Positions 25,678 through 35,464 of a stretch of DNA of 57,563 bases are shown piece by piece. This stretch comes from Auritidibacter ignavus. GTDB taxonomy: Bacteria > Actinomycetota > Actinomycetes > Actinomycetales > Micrococcaceae. The notes beneath the pieces were generated by a model that was given only the letters and a program-made list of their open reading frames with translations, did no database searches and had not been told where the DNA came from. A program made the translations under genes and the position numbers. Location: assembly GCF_003703835.1 (NCBI RefSeq), contig NZ_RDQR01000016.1:1-57563 (forward strand). The letters are read 5' to 3'. Within the stretch, counting starts at the first letter, position 1. Each line of letters starts with the position of its first letter.

Positions 25678-25754
25678 GCCTCCTTAGCTCAGCTGGCCAG
25701 AGCAGCTCCCTCGTAAAGAGCAGGTCACCGGTTCGAATCCGGTAGGAGGCTCCA
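25678..25754 (+). tRNA. tRNA-Thr (CGT)
   Basis: Full cloverleaf: acceptor stem GCCTCCT/AGGAGGC, D-arm with AGCTCAGCTGG, anticodon loop ctCGTaa giving CGU (Thr), T-arm GGTTCGAATCC. The 3' CCA is encoded (25752-25754), unlike the other tRNAs here. Confidence 0.95.
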
Positions 25755-25811
25755 GACGTGCCCGGTCCGGGCGCCCGGGTGTTCAACGCCCCGACCCGCA
25801 ACGCTGATTTC

Positions 25812-26876
25812 TCAGCGAGTGACCCGTTCAGCAATGGCGGTTCCCAGCTCTGCGCACCCCGCGGTCCCGCCGAGATCCGGGGTGAGCACCGCGCCGTCAG
25901 CCAGCACCTGCTCGAAGGCGGTGACGATCGCCTGCCCCGCCTCGCGGTACCCCAAGAAGTCCATCATCATCGCACCGGCCCAGATTTGGCCAATCGGATT
26001 GGCGATCCCCTGGCCGGCGATATCCGGGGCGGAGCCGTGCACCGGTTCGAACAGCGAGGGAAACCTACCGGTCGGATTGATGTTCCCGCTCGGGGCTATC
26101 CCGATGGTTCCGGTGCACGCCGGACCGAGATCGGAGAGAATATCACCGAACAGGTTTGAGGCCACCACCACGTCAAACCGGTCCGGGTGCAAGACGAAGT
26201 GGGCTGCCAAAATATCAATGTGGAATTTTTCAACCTCCACTTGGGGGAAGTGTCTGGCGTGCTCAGCCACCCGCTGATCCCAGTAAGGCATGGTGATCGA
26301 GATGCCATTGGATTTAGTTGCCGAGGTCAGTTTCCGCTGACGCTGTTCGGCCAGCTCGAAGGCGAATTTCACGATCCGGTCCACCCCGGTCCGGGTCATC
26401 AAGGTCTCTTGGACCACGATTTCTCGTTCGGTGCCCTCGAACATGGTGCCACCAATGCGGGAATACTCCCCCTCGGTGTTCTCCCGGACCACCACGAAGT
26501 CAATCTCTCCGGGCTGACGGTGGGCCAACGGTGAGGGAACCCCGGGCAGAAGTTTCACTGGACGGAGATTGACGTACTGGTCGAACTCCCGGCGGAATGT
26601 CAGTAGCGAGTCCCACAACGAGATATGGTCGGGCACCGTCTGTGGCCACCCCACCGCACCAAAATAGATCGCATCAAACCCGCTGAGAATCGCTTTCCAG
26701 TTCTCCGGTAGCATGTGCCCGGTTTGCGACCAATACTGTGCCGAAGCAAACTCAAAGTGCTCAAATTCTAGGGGCACCTGATACGCTTCGGCAACGGCCT
26801 GTAAGACCTTGAGGCCTTCGGGCACGACTTCGTGGCCGATACCGTCTCCGGCAATCACTGCAATCCGATGAACCAT
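25812..26876 (-). CDS. tartrate dehydrogenase / D-malate dehydrogenase-type decarboxylase
   Basis: A 354-residue member of the isocitrate/isopropylmalate dehydrogenase family. It shows the NAD-binding GDGIGHEV start, the substrate-binding Arg residues around FDQYVNLRPVK, VVRENTEGEYS, the metal-binding Asp segment NLFGDILSDLGP, and GSAPDIAGQ. The short GSxPD spacing and the RENTEGEYS form fit tartrate/D-malate dehydrogenases better than LeuB, but LeuB-like activity cannot be excluded. Start ATG 26874-26876, 23 codons inside the frame. Likely NAD-dependent, manganese-requiring and cytoplasmic. Confidence 0.88.
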   Translation of the reverse strand: MVHRIAVIAGDGIGHEVVPEGLKVLQAVAEAYQVPLEFEHFEFASAQYWSQTGHMLPENWKAILSGFDAIYFGAVGWPQTVPDHISLWDSLLTFRREFDQYVNLRPVKLLPGVPSPLAHRQPGEIDFVVVRENTEGEYSRIGGTMFEGTEREIVVQETLMTRTGVDRIVKFAFELAEQRQRKLTSATKSNGISITMPYWDQRVAEHARHFPQVEVEKFHIDILAAHFVLHPDRFDVVVASNLFGDILSDLGPACTGTIGIAPSGNINPTGRFPSLFEPVHGSAPDIAGQGIANPIGQIWAGAMMMDFLGYREAGQAIVTAFEQVLADGAVLTPDLGGTAGCAELGTAIAERVTR

Positions 26877-26975
26877 GGTTCCTGTTCCGCCTCTCTGTGT
26901 GGATCGGTTGTGCCGTGAGCTGTCTGAAACCACTCTACGGTGCACGCTGGTATGACTCTGAGCTACCAGCCGTAC

Positions 26976-29900
26976 TTAGGGGCGCACACCGAAGCAGGGC
27001 GCCCCGAGAAGACGCGGTAGCACCCGGTAGGCGTCATGGATCCACTCGCACAGTCGCCGGCGGGTGGTTCGGGGATCAATGATGTCTTGGACGCTGAACG
27101 TTTCGGCGGTTCGAAACCGTGAGGAGTACCGTTGCAGTTGTTCGGTGATCTCTGCCAAGCGCTGTTCCGGATGGGGATGAGTCGCCAACTCAGAACGGAA
27201 TGCCGCCTCGATTCCGCCTTGGGATGGTAGCGACCCCCAATCTCCCGAGGGCCAAGCCCAGCTACGCACCGCCCGGTGCCGGTTGACAATCCCAGCACCA
27301 CCGACCCCGTACACCCGCCGCAGAATGATCTCGGCCTGCGGAATCGTGGCCTGATAGATCGCACTGATTGCCCGAGCACCGAGCCGGATCGTGGCATCTC
27401 GTTCCGCGCGGGAGCCGATCGTCATCCCGGCCTGATCGGTCAAACTCACCAACGGCACGTGGAAGGCCTCACACAGGTTCACCAGGCGCTCGACCGCCAT
27501 CGCACCCTCGCGGGATAACGTCGCACCGTGGGCCGGATTAGCGGTGATGACGCCAACCGGGTGTCCGTCTAGTCGCGCCAGCGCCGTGTAGGTGCCGGCC
27601 CCGTATTCGGCAAAGCGGAACACCGAGCCCCGGTCAAAAATACCCTCCACGATCGGCTCGATGGCATAGATCTGTCGTTCGTTGCGAGGAATCGCCGAGA
27701 CGAGGGCCTCATCGGCTCGATCCACCGGGTCATCGGTGGCAATGGCCTCGGGGATCTCATCGACCGAGGACGGAAGGTAGGACAGAAACTCCCGGACCAG
27801 CCGATAGGCGGCCTGTTCATCGGCCACGATTCGTTCCACGGTGCCGTTGCCTCGGTGCACGGTGGCCCCGCCGAGTTCTTCTTTACTCAAGTCTTCACCG
27901 GTGGCGGCTTTGACCACCGGTGGTCCGGCCGTGAACAGTTGCCCGATCCCCTCGATCATCACCCCGAAATGAGACATAACAAACCGAGCCGCGCCGAGCC
28001 CGACCGTAGGGCCAGCACACACCGAGACCACCGGAACCCGGGAAAGATTGTCGACCACGTGATTCCACGCCGGGTTGACCGGCAGATACATTGCCTGGGC
28101 ATCCAGCACTTTGGTGACCGACCCGCCCCCACTGGCCCCGTCGAGCACCCGCACCATCGGGACCCGCATTTCCCCGGCCAGTTGCTCGGTGAAGATTTGT
28201 TTGTCATAGATCGCGGCATCTCCGGATCCACCACGGATCGTGAAATCATCAACCCCTAACAGCACCCGTCGCCCCGCGAGCAAGGCGGTGCCGGACAAAT
28301 AATTGGTGGGTTTGACCCGGATCAGACGACCCTGGTCATCGTACTCACCGAATCCGGTCAGCGCTCCGATCTCGGCAAAGGAACCTTCGTCAGCCAACTG
28401 TGCGATCCGTTCCCGTGCGGTGAGCTTACCCGCGGCGTGCTGGCGTTCGACTTTGGCTGTACCCCCGTGCTGGTGGGCGAACTCGCCTCGCCGGGCTAGC
28501 TCGTCCAACTCCGGTTGCCATTCCTCGAGGTTGGTCGAGCTGGTCCGGTCCGAACCCGCCGGGCGATCGGGGTCACTGGACTCGCTCGAGACGGCATTGT
28601 GGTCGGACATCGACTGACCATAGGCCAGTGGTTGCCCAGCTTCGACGGTGTCTCCGAGATCGACCAACACACCCTGCACCACGCACTCGGTGCGCGCCCG
28701 TACGGGATGTTCCATTTTCATCGCTTCCACCGTGGCCACCGTCGTCCCAGCCGGCACACGCTCGCCCGGTGTCGCCTCGACCGAGATCACGACCCCGGTG
28801 ACCTGGGTGCTGATGGGTTGCGCCCCTTCAGGAACCGCGCGCCGGCTCTCTGCGGTGACCTGATGTGGAAGCGCTGCCCGCCTAGCTGATACGTCCTGCA
28901 ACTGGTCGTCTAGTTGCCCGACTGGCGGGTGCTCTCGTAACTGCGGCAGTCGAGCCTGGAGATATCCGGTGGTGATAGCCCCGGACCGGAACTGCTCGTC
29001 TGTCAGGATCGCATGCAACAGGCCACGATTGGTGTCCACCGGCGCGGTCGAAAGGTCCTGTAGCGCCCGGGCGGTCACCTGAGCAGCCCCGGCAAAGGTC
29101 TCCGAGCGTCCGATCACCTTCGCGATCAGCGAGTCGAACCGGGGATTGATCACCGCGGGTGCCCGAAGCGCGGTATCAACCCGCACATAGCGCCCGGCCG
29201 GTAACGATAAATGCTCCACCGTGCCCGCGGTGGGGGTCACCGTTCCGTCGGCCTCCAATACCTCCGCGTTGACCCGGGCCTGAATCGCATACCCTCGCGA
29301 TACCGGTGGCTGGTCCAGACCGAGTTCCGTCAGTGATGCCCCGGCCGCCAGGTGCACCTGAGCGGCCACCAGATCCACACCGGTGATCTCCTCGGTCACC
29401 GTGTGCTCGACCTGCAAGCGCGGATTGACCTCCATAAAGTAGAGGTCGTCGTCGGGTCCCTGACCGGTCACCAAAAACTCCACCGTCGCCAACGACCTCA
29501 ACTGCACCGCCTCAGCGATCCGTCGCGCCGCTACAGTCAGACGTTCCCGTAGCTGCTCGCTCAGGTGCGGACTCGGCGCGATTTCCACGATCTTTTGGTG
29601 GCGACGTTGCACCGAGCAGTCTCGTTCTCCCAGCTGTTGCACGTGGTGCCCGTCTCCGATCACCTGCACCTCCACGTGGCGCGGGTCGGCCACGAATTTT
29701 TCGATCAGCACATCTGCGGCCCCGAAGAACTGTTGCGCTTCCCGGGCGCACTCGCGCATCAGTGACTCCAACTGCGCCGGATCCGACACCCGGCGCAACC
29801 CTCGCCCGCCACCACCGGCGAGCGCCTTAATCATCACGGTGCCGTGCTCAGCCAAGAATTCTTGAGCCTGTGGCAAGTCCGGGTTCAACCCCGTGGCAGG

Positions 29901-30281
29901 AACGACCGGACCCCCCACCGAGACAGCCAACTGTCGCGACCGGGCCTTATCACCGAAAACCTCCAGCACGTGCGCATCAGGCCCGACGAACACGATCCCA
30001 GCCTGCTGGGCGGCCCGGGCTAGCTCCGGATTCTCTGAGAGAAATCCGTACCCAGGGTGAAGGTAACTGGCCTGCACCGACTGCGCGGCTGCGATCACCT
30101 GATCGATATCCAGATACGGCCCCACCCCGGTACCGTTGAGCTCCACCGCCACGTCGGCGTGCCGGATGTGTGCCTGATCGTCGGCGGTATAGACCACGGC
30201 GGCGCTCATCCCCACCGCGTGGATTGCCTCCACGATACGCACGGCAATCTCTCCACGGTTCGCGACCAGCACGGTGGGCAT
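26976..30281 (-). CDS. single-chain biotin-dependent acyl-CoA carboxylase
   Basis: An 1101-residue protein holding all parts of an acyl-CoA carboxylase: biotin carboxylase (1-450; GEIAVRI, ATP-grasp loop KALAGGGGRG), a biotinyl domain (about 490-560; biotin Lys522 in VEAMKMEHP), then a complete carboxyltransferase with N- and C-lobes (about 600-1080; GGSGDAAIYD, GGGSVTKVL, GTYTALARLDG). The order resembles the single-chain long-chain acyl-CoA carboxylase (LCC) described in Mycobacterium avium. Substrate unknown; propionyl-CoA or longer acyl-CoA are candidates. Start ATG 30279-30281 with AGGAGG 7 nt upstream. Confidence 0.9.
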   Translation of the reverse strand: MPTVLVANRGEIAVRIVEAIHAVGMSAAVVYTADDQAHIRHADVAVELNGTGVGPYLDIDQVIAAAQSVQASYLHPGYGFLSENPELARAAQQAGIVFVGPDAHVLEVFGDKARSRQLAVSVGGPVVPATGLNPDLPQAQEFLAEHGTVMIKALAGGGGRGLRRVSDPAQLESLMRECAREAQQFFGAADVLIEKFVADPRHVEVQVIGDGHHVQQLGERDCSVQRRHQKIVEIAPSPHLSEQLRERLTVAARRIAEAVQLRSLATVEFLVTGQGPDDDLYFMEVNPRLQVEHTVTEEITGVDLVAAQVHLAAGASLTELGLDQPPVSRGYAIQARVNAEVLEADGTVTPTAGTVEHLSLPAGRYVRVDTALRAPAVINPRFDSLIAKVIGRSETFAGAAQVTARALQDLSTAPVDTNRGLLHAILTDEQFRSGAITTGYLQARLPQLREHPPVGQLDDQLQDVSARRAALPHQVTAESRRAVPEGAQPISTQVTGVVISVEATPGERVPAGTTVATVEAMKMEHPVRARTECVVQGVLVDLGDTVEAGQPLAYGQSMSDHNAVSSESSDPDRPAGSDRTSSTNLEEWQPELDELARRGEFAHQHGGTAKVERQHAAGKLTARERIAQLADEGSFAEIGALTGFGEYDDQGRLIRVKPTNYLSGTALLAGRRVLLGVDDFTIRGGSGDAAIYDKQIFTEQLAGEMRVPMVRVLDGASGGGSVTKVLDAQAMYLPVNPAWNHVVDNLSRVPVVSVCAGPTVGLGAARFVMSHFGVMIEGIGQLFTAGPPVVKAATGEDLSKEELGGATVHRGNGTVERIVADEQAAYRLVREFLSYLPSSVDEIPEAIATDDPVDRADEALVSAIPRNERQIYAIEPIVEGIFDRGSVFRFAEYGAGTYTALARLDGHPVGVITANPAHGATLSREGAMAVERLVNLCEAFHVPLVSLTDQAGMTIGSRAERDATIRLGARAISAIYQATIPQAEIILRRVYGVGGAGIVNRHRAVRSWAWPSGDWGSLPSQGGIEAAFRSELATHPHPEQRLAEITEQLQRYSSRFRTAETFSVQDIIDPRTTRRRLCEWIHDAYRVLPRLLGAPCFGVRP

Positions 30282-30380
30282 CGTGGTCCTCCTGATCAAG
30301 GGTCTGAGACCTACGTCACTGAATATCCCTGTGAAGTCAATCACCACCGGGGTGACGGTGTCAATGCAAGAGACGCCGCA

Positions 30381-31035
30381 TCAGCCGGCCCCGGTCGAAT
30401 CGCCGTCTATAATCTCCACGTCGCCATCGCGACGGGGATCTGGTGCCCCGGTGAGGGTCCTGGCCTCATAGTCGATCTCCAAGGCCTGAACGCTGCCGAA
30501 TACCGCGTCGTTGCGGGTAGTGACCTGAATCTCCCAGCCCTGGTCCTCAGCCAGTTGCGTCACCTCGGCAGCAGGTTCCGTTTCCAAGGCCAAGGTTGAG
30601 CCCTGCAGACTGTGTCGCGGTCCGGTAACCGCCTGCTCAAGGCTGGCTCCGCTCAACGTCCACGGCAACACTGTGGAGGCCAAAATATTCGGGATCTGAT
30701 GTCCCCCGGGGAACCAATGCCCAACACCGGCCGCCCTTGATCATCCAGGAGTAACACCGGTGCAGACCAACTGACCGACTTCCGTTCAGGCGCGGGCTGA
30801 TTCTGCTCAGTGTCGAGTGCCGCGAACCGGTTAAGCTGATCGTTGAGAAAGAACCCGGCCACATACTCAGACTGATCCCCTCCCCAAAAACTGGTCAGGG
30901 TCTGCGTCATCGAAACCGTCATCCCACTGTCATCCACCACGGTGATGTGGGTGGTATTACCGGCTTGCACTGCTTCGGTCTGACGTTGATCGAGCTCAGC
31001 CTCGGCCGGCTGGAGCGAGGCCGCCCGTCGTTCAG
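30381..31035 (-). pseudogene. ggt: gamma-glutamyltransferase remnant (small-subunit part, frameshifted)
   Basis: Reading leftward from about 31035, the sequence encodes the small subunit of gamma-glutamyltransferase, including the catalytic Thr motif NTTHITVVDD and GIGSPGG. The large-subunit half is absent. The frame breaks at a run of five G on the minus strand (30703-30707); one added G would restore the frame through to the stop at 30381. The break could be a real mutation or a sequencing error, but loss of the whole large subunit makes the gene dead either way. Confidence 0.75.
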
Positions 31036-31491
31036 CGCGAGCTGGTGTTCTTCGGCCTGGCCGCCACGGTCATCGGCCTGGGTACCGCGACCGCGTTGAT
31101 GCACCTCTTCGGTCCTGTGGGCTCCGAGGCCGGTTGGGATCAGCTACGTACCGCGCAGGGGCACTCCGAAATGCCGTTATGGTTGCTCTCCAGCATCGGG
31201 ATCGCAGCGGTTATTCTCGGTGTTTGTCTGCTAACCCAGCATTACCTGAAACGGTGGGTCCCGGCCCTGGTATCGGCCGGACGTCTCGCCTTTACCGTCT
31301 ATTTGGCCCATTTGATCATTCTGGCCCTGGTCATCCGACCCGCCCCGGAGAACTTAGCCCAGGGATATCTGGTCACCATCGGCCTGTCAGCCACCCTCGT
31401 GCTAGCCGCCCACGGCTGGTGGGTGAGGTTCGGCGCTGGTCCGGCCGAACGCCTGCTGTCCTGGCCACCCCGGCTACGGACCAACCCCTGA
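31036..31491 (+). pseudogene. C-terminal fragment of a DUF418/acyltransferase-like membrane protein
   Basis: About 150 residues with four membrane helices and the C-terminal GAGPAERLLSW motif typical of DUF418 proteins (GPLExL-type). No N-terminal half exists: directly upstream lies the ggt remnant on the other strand. The GTG at 31045 is only a nominal start, with no ribosome binding site in a plausible context. Confidence 0.6.
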
Positions 31492-31507
31492 TCGAGGTCC
31501 GCCCGCC

Positions 31508-31984
31508 CTATGACGTCAGATCGGGTAGTGCGGCCTCAGCGGCCTCAATGTCCTCGATGACTTTCTGGGCCCGACGACCGACGGTATACACATCGGTTTG
31601 CCCCCGTCGGAACATCGCAGCCGCCTGGGCCACCGCCGCCAAATCATTAGCAGCCCGTGAAATCCACCGGTGCAGATCCTGAAATTCTCCGGGCACATCA
31701 AGGCTCTGCTGATCGGGGCTGGCCCGGCGCGCGGCCACACACAATGCCCGCACCCTGGGCAACAGATCGGCCAAAATATTGCCGGCGTTAATCAACCCGT
31801 TGCGTTCTTCAGCCGAGACGAAACCCTGGACGTTGCGGGCGTATTCCTCATCCGGGTCCACGATCTGCCAATAGCGTTGCAGCGAGCGATGAAACCGGTC
31901 GTGGGCCTGACGCCACAAATGGTGACCCAACTCCCGGTCATCGCGACGTTGTTGGCGACGACGCGCAAAGGGACCCAGCTTCAT
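31508..31984 (-). CDS. conserved hypothetical helical protein
   Basis: A 158-residue, soluble, mostly helical protein rich in Arg, Ala and Gln, with a very basic first 20 residues and no signal peptide. I do not recognise a named domain. Start ATG 31982-31984 with TGAGG close upstream; the longer frame upstream lies inside the quinone oxidoreductase gene. It follows that gene on the same strand, 58 bp downstream, so they may be co-transcribed. Confidence 0.7.
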   Translation of the reverse strand: MKLGPFARRRQQRRDDRELGHHLWRQAHDRFHRSLQRYWQIVDPDEEYARNVQGFVSAEERNGLINAGNILADLLPRVRALCVAARRASPDQQSLDVPGEFQDLHRWISRAANDLAAVAQAAAMFRRGQTDVYTVGRRAQKVIEDIEAAEAALPDLTS

Positions 31985-32042
31985 CGCCTCAGCTACTTTC
32001 GGTCTCGGTGTTCTTCTGTACTGTTTCGTCTGAGCTGGTATC

Positions 32043-33050
32043 TTACGCCTCGGGCATCCGTAACACGATCTTGCCCTGTCGCTCAGCGTCACCAAACCGG
32101 TCGAAGGCCGCTGCGACATCCGTGAGATCAAACACCTCCGGTTCGGAGACACAGATCCGACCGTCTGCGATCAACGGCCAGAGGTGAGCCTGTACTCCTG
32201 CGAGCACCTCGGCTTTTTCCTCAGCGGTCCGTGAGCGCAACCGGGTTCCGGTAAACCAGGCCTGTTTGGCCATCAGTCGCATCACATTCAGTGTTCCTTT
32301 GGCTCCGCCCTGGGTGCCAATGGTAACAACCCGACCGCCACTAGCCACCGCTTTGACGTGGTCCTCCACATAGGCCCCGCCCACGGTATCCAGGATAACG
32401 TCGGCACCGTGGCCGTCGGTCAGCTCCATTACCCGATCGACAAAACTCTCGCTCCGGTAGTTAATGGCCTCGGCACCCATCTGTTGCACGGCCTGGCACT
32501 TGGACTCGCTTCCGGCGGTGGCGATCGGGCGCAACCCCAGGCCGAGCCCGGCACGGATCGCAAACTCACCGATCCCTCCGGTACCGCCGTGGATCAGCAC
32601 AACGTCGCCTGGCTGAGCCCCACCCTGCATCCACACATTGGCCCACACCGTGGCCGCGACCTCAACGAGTCCGGCCGTCTGGGTCATGGACGTATTCTCG
32701 GGTAAGGGCAACAGCTGGCGGGCATCCACCGCCACGTATTCGGCGTAACCGCCCCCGGCCAGTAGGGCGCACACCGGCGTACCGAAGTCCCAGTGACCGG
32801 CCTGGGCACCAACGGCTTCAATGGTGCCGGCCACTTCCAGTCCGGGAATCTCGCTAGCACCTTCCGGAGGGGGGTAGTTACCGGCCCGCTGGTGGATATC
32901 GGCCTGGTTCATCCCGGCGGCAGCAACTTTGATTAATACCTCCCTCGCACCGTATTCCGGGACGGACTCCTCGACAACTTTCACCTCACAGGGGTGGTCG
33001 ACCGAGGGCTGATCGTGTCCTGCGGGGGTGTAAAACCGTGCTGCAAACAT
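32043..33050 (-). CDS. NAD(P)H:quinone oxidoreductase (zinc-free MDR family)
   Basis: A 335-residue medium-chain reductase. The N-terminal GroES-like domain contains AAGMNQADIHQRAGNYPPP, typical of quinone oxidoreductases, and lacks the zinc-binding cysteines of alcohol dehydrogenases. The Rossmann domain has VLIHGGTGGIGEFAI, and the C-terminal part has a HxxLWPLIADGRI-type segment. It probably reduces quinones or enoyl compounds with NADPH in the cytoplasm. The first ATG has a GAAGGT immediately upstream; no strong promoter was seen. Confidence 0.9.
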   Translation of the reverse strand: MFAARFYTPAGHDQPSVDHPCEVKVVEESVPEYGAREVLIKVAAAGMNQADIHQRAGNYPPPEGASEIPGLEVAGTIEAVGAQAGHWDFGTPVCALLAGGGYAEYVAVDARQLLPLPENTSMTQTAGLVEVAATVWANVWMQGGAQPGDVVLIHGGTGGIGEFAIRAGLGLGLRPIATAGSESKCQAVQQMGAEAINYRSESFVDRVMELTDGHGADVILDTVGGAYVEDHVKAVASGGRVVTIGTQGGAKGTLNVMRLMAKQAWFTGTRLRSRTAEEKAEVLAGVQAHLWPLIADGRICVSEPEVFDLTDVAAAFDRFGDAERQGKIVLRMPEA

Positions 33051-33181
33051 ACCTTCATTGTCTCAGACCTGTGCTGGATATAACACCGCAGATGCTCATC
33101 GCCCTACCCTTGCTGGGTGGTTCGTCTCGTCGCGAGGGTCATGGTCGCGTCATCTGAAGGTGCCGATCGGGATCAAGACCT

Positions 33182-33187
33182 GTATGA
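33182..33187 (+). promoter_or_regulatory. -10 box of tRNA-Ser (TGA)
   Basis: TATGAT, 11 bp before the mature tRNA. The -35 region at a 17-bp distance (GTGCCG) is weak. Confidence 0.4.
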
Positions 33188-33198
33188 TAGTGCGGTCA

Positions 33199-33286
33199 GG
33201 ACGGTTGGCCGAGCGGCCGAAGGCGCTGGTCTTGAAAACCAGTAGGCGGTAACCCCGTCTCGTGGGTTCAAATCCCACACCGTCCG
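33199..33286 (+). tRNA. tRNA-Ser (TGA)
   Basis: Acceptor GGACGGT/ACCGTCC, anticodon loop ctTGAaa giving UGA, a long variable arm as expected for Ser, and a T-arm with GGTTCAAATCC. Discriminator G at 33286; no encoded CCA. Confidence 0.95.
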
Positions 33287-33338
33287 CTGTCAGTGGTCTG
33301 TTAACTCACGCGTGATGAGTCAGACAGACCGCAACGCA

Positions 33339-33393
33339 CGGCCCCTCGACACATCAGGCTACGTCGCTTCGCAGTCTGGACGTCGAGGGGCCG
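33339..33393. terminator. 12-bp inverted repeat between tRNA-Ser and the acyl-CoA synthetase gene
   Basis: Arms 33339-33350 and 33382-33393 are perfectly complementary (12 bp, GC-rich) around a 31-nt loop. It lies between the convergent tRNA-Ser and the synthetase gene, where a bidirectional terminator is expected. There is no T-tract. Confidence 0.5.
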
Positions 33394-33420
33394 CTTCTGT
33401 GAGCGGTTCTGTGGATCGAA

Positions 33421-35337
33421 CTAGCCGTTCAGTCGGGTGGTTTCCTGCCCGAAGCTGTCCAGCACGCTGGCGTTTTCAATGGTTGATGGCGTGTTGTATT
33501 CCTTGCCCTCGACAATGTCACGCATTGTCCGGCGCAGGATCTTGCCCGAACGGGTTTTGGGCAACGCGGAGACGATCTCAACATCTCGGAATGCTGCCAC
33601 CGCGCCAAAGTCTGACCGAACTTTGGCGATCAGCTCTTCGGCCAGTTGATCCTGAGAAATCTCGGCACCATCTGCCAAGACAACGTAGGCTACCGGTTTC
33701 TGACCTTTGAGCTCATCGGCCACCCCGATCACGGCACATTCGGCCACCGCGTCATGTTCTGCCACCAGACCTTCCAAAGTCCCGGTCGACAGCCGGTGTC
33801 CGGCCACGTTAATCACATCGTCCGACCGGCCCAGGACGAAAATGTAACCATCCTCATCGATAAACCCGGTGTCCCCGGTGAGATAGTATCCCGGAAACGT
33901 TTCCAGATACGAGCGCTTAAATCGATCTTCCTCGTTCCAAAGTCCGATCAACGCCCCGGGTGGCAACGGAAGCTTGATGACGATATTGCCTTCCATCCCG
34001 TCAGCCACGGGTTCTCCGGCTGCATCCACGATAGAGACTTGGAATCCGGGCATCGGCACCGTCGGGGAGCCGGGCTTGAATGGGAGCTTTTCCAGGCCAC
34101 GGGGGTTGGCCGCCACCGGCCATCCGGTTTCGGTCTGCCACCAGTGATCGACCACCGGCTTGCCAGTGATCTCGACAATCCAGTGGTAGGTGGCCTCATC
34201 GAGTCGCTCCCCAACCGAGAACACGTTCTCCAGACGAGACAGATCGTATTTCTTCACTTCCTCACCGCGCGGATCTTCTTTCCGGATCGCGCGGAATGCT
34301 GTGGGAGCCGCGTAGAGCATCTTCGCTCCGTATTCTTCCGCGACCCGCCAGAAAGCTCCAGCGTCCGGGGTGCCCACCGGTTTCCCCTCGTAGAGCACGG
34401 TGGATGCCCCGGTGATCAGGGGTCCGTAAATAATATGCGAGTGCCCCACCACCCAGCCGATATCGGAGGCCACAAATGCCACCTCACCGGCATGCAGGTC
34501 GTAGATACGAGGCATCGACCACTCCAACGCGGTGGCGTATCCACCTTGGTCACGCATGACAGCTTTGGGCTTCGAGGTGGTACCCGAGGTGTGAAGCAGG
34601 TACAGCGGGTCACAGGAGGCCACCGGCACGGCCTCCGCGGCGCTAGCCGTGGCGACTGTCTCGTCCCAGTCCAACCATGATGGATCAAAGTCTCGGGCCT
34701 CTTCGTCGAACTGGGGCCGTTTTTTGACAATCACATACTCCGGTTGATGCTCTCCAGATTCGATGGCGGCCTTGATCGGTGGCAAGTACGGGATCTGTTT
34801 CGTGCGCTCGATCCCACCAGACGCCGTGAGCACCACCTTCGGTTGAGTATCGTCCATTCGTGTGGTGATCTCTTTGGCAGCAAAACCGCCGAAGGTCACC
34901 ACATGGATCGCTCCCAAGCGGGCACAAGCCAGCATCGCCACCGCCGCCTCGGGAATCATTGGCATATAGATCAACACTCGGTCACCCCGGGTCACGCCGA
35001 GATCCTGCAGAGCTCCAGCGGTTTGGGCGACCTCCTCCAGCAACTCCTGGTAGGTCACGGCTCGCTTATCCCCGGTGACCGCCGAATCGTAGTAGATCGC
35101 GATTCGATCACCGTGACCGGCAGCAACGTGCCGGTCTAGGGCTTGAACCGTAATGTTGATTTCGCCATCAGGAAACCACCGCCAGTGGAACTCATCGGGT
35201 TGCTCGACTGCGACGCTGGGAGCCTTCTCCCACTGAAGCGACGCTGCGTTCTCCAACCAAAACTGCTCTGGATGGTCTGTGGCGTAGCGGTAGACATCCT
35301 GATAGGTCTGATTCGTCGTAACCTGCTGGTTCATCAC
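33421..35337 (-). CDS. prpE: propionyl-/acetyl-CoA synthetase (PrpE/AcsA-like)
   Basis: A 638-residue acyl-adenylate-forming enzyme that activates a short-chain acid to acyl-CoA with ATP. It shows YLLHTSGTTSKPKAVMRD (P-loop), WWQTETGWP, YYLTGDTGFIDEDGY and the Lys loop KTRSGKILRR, with an N-terminal ACAS domain. The DQGGYA segment after the P-loop is more usual in propionyl-CoA synthetases than in Acs, and the methylcitrate operon lies 15 kb away, so I favour propionate, with acetate possible. The start is GTG 35335-35337 or the next ATG; GGAG lies 5 nt before the GTG. Confidence 0.88.
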   Translation of the reverse strand: MMNQQVTTNQTYQDVYRYATDHPEQFWLENAASLQWEKAPSVAVEQPDEFHWRWFPDGEINITVQALDRHVAAGHGDRIAIYYDSAVTGDKRAVTYQELLEEVAQTAGALQDLGVTRGDRVLIYMPMIPEAAVAMLACARLGAIHVVTFGGFAAKEITTRMDDTQPKVVLTASGGIERTKQIPYLPPIKAAIESGEHQPEYVIVKKRPQFDEEARDFDPSWLDWDETVATASAAEAVPVASCDPLYLLHTSGTTSKPKAVMRDQGGYATALEWSMPRIYDLHAGEVAFVASDIGWVVGHSHIIYGPLITGASTVLYEGKPVGTPDAGAFWRVAEEYGAKMLYAAPTAFRAIRKEDPRGEEVKKYDLSRLENVFSVGERLDEATYHWIVEITGKPVVDHWWQTETGWPVAANPRGLEKLPFKPGSPTVPMPGFQVSIVDAAGEPVADGMEGNIVIKLPLPPGALIGLWNEEDRFKRSYLETFPGYYLTGDTGFIDEDGYIFVLGRSDDVINVAGHRLSTGTLEGLVAEHDAVAECAVIGVADELKGQKPVAYVVLADGAEISQDQLAEELIAKVRSDFGAVAAFRDVEIVSALPKTRSGKILRRTMRDIVEGKEYNTPSTIENASVLDSFGQETTRLNG

Positions 35338-35464
35338 ATCATCTCCATGATTGTCGTTGTGATGGTGTCAATGCCTTCCTTCAGACACAACATACAGCAG
35401 GAGTGATCTGAAGCACAATTGCTAGACTGGGGTCAGTCACCGACCGTGGCGTCATCTGGCTGTT

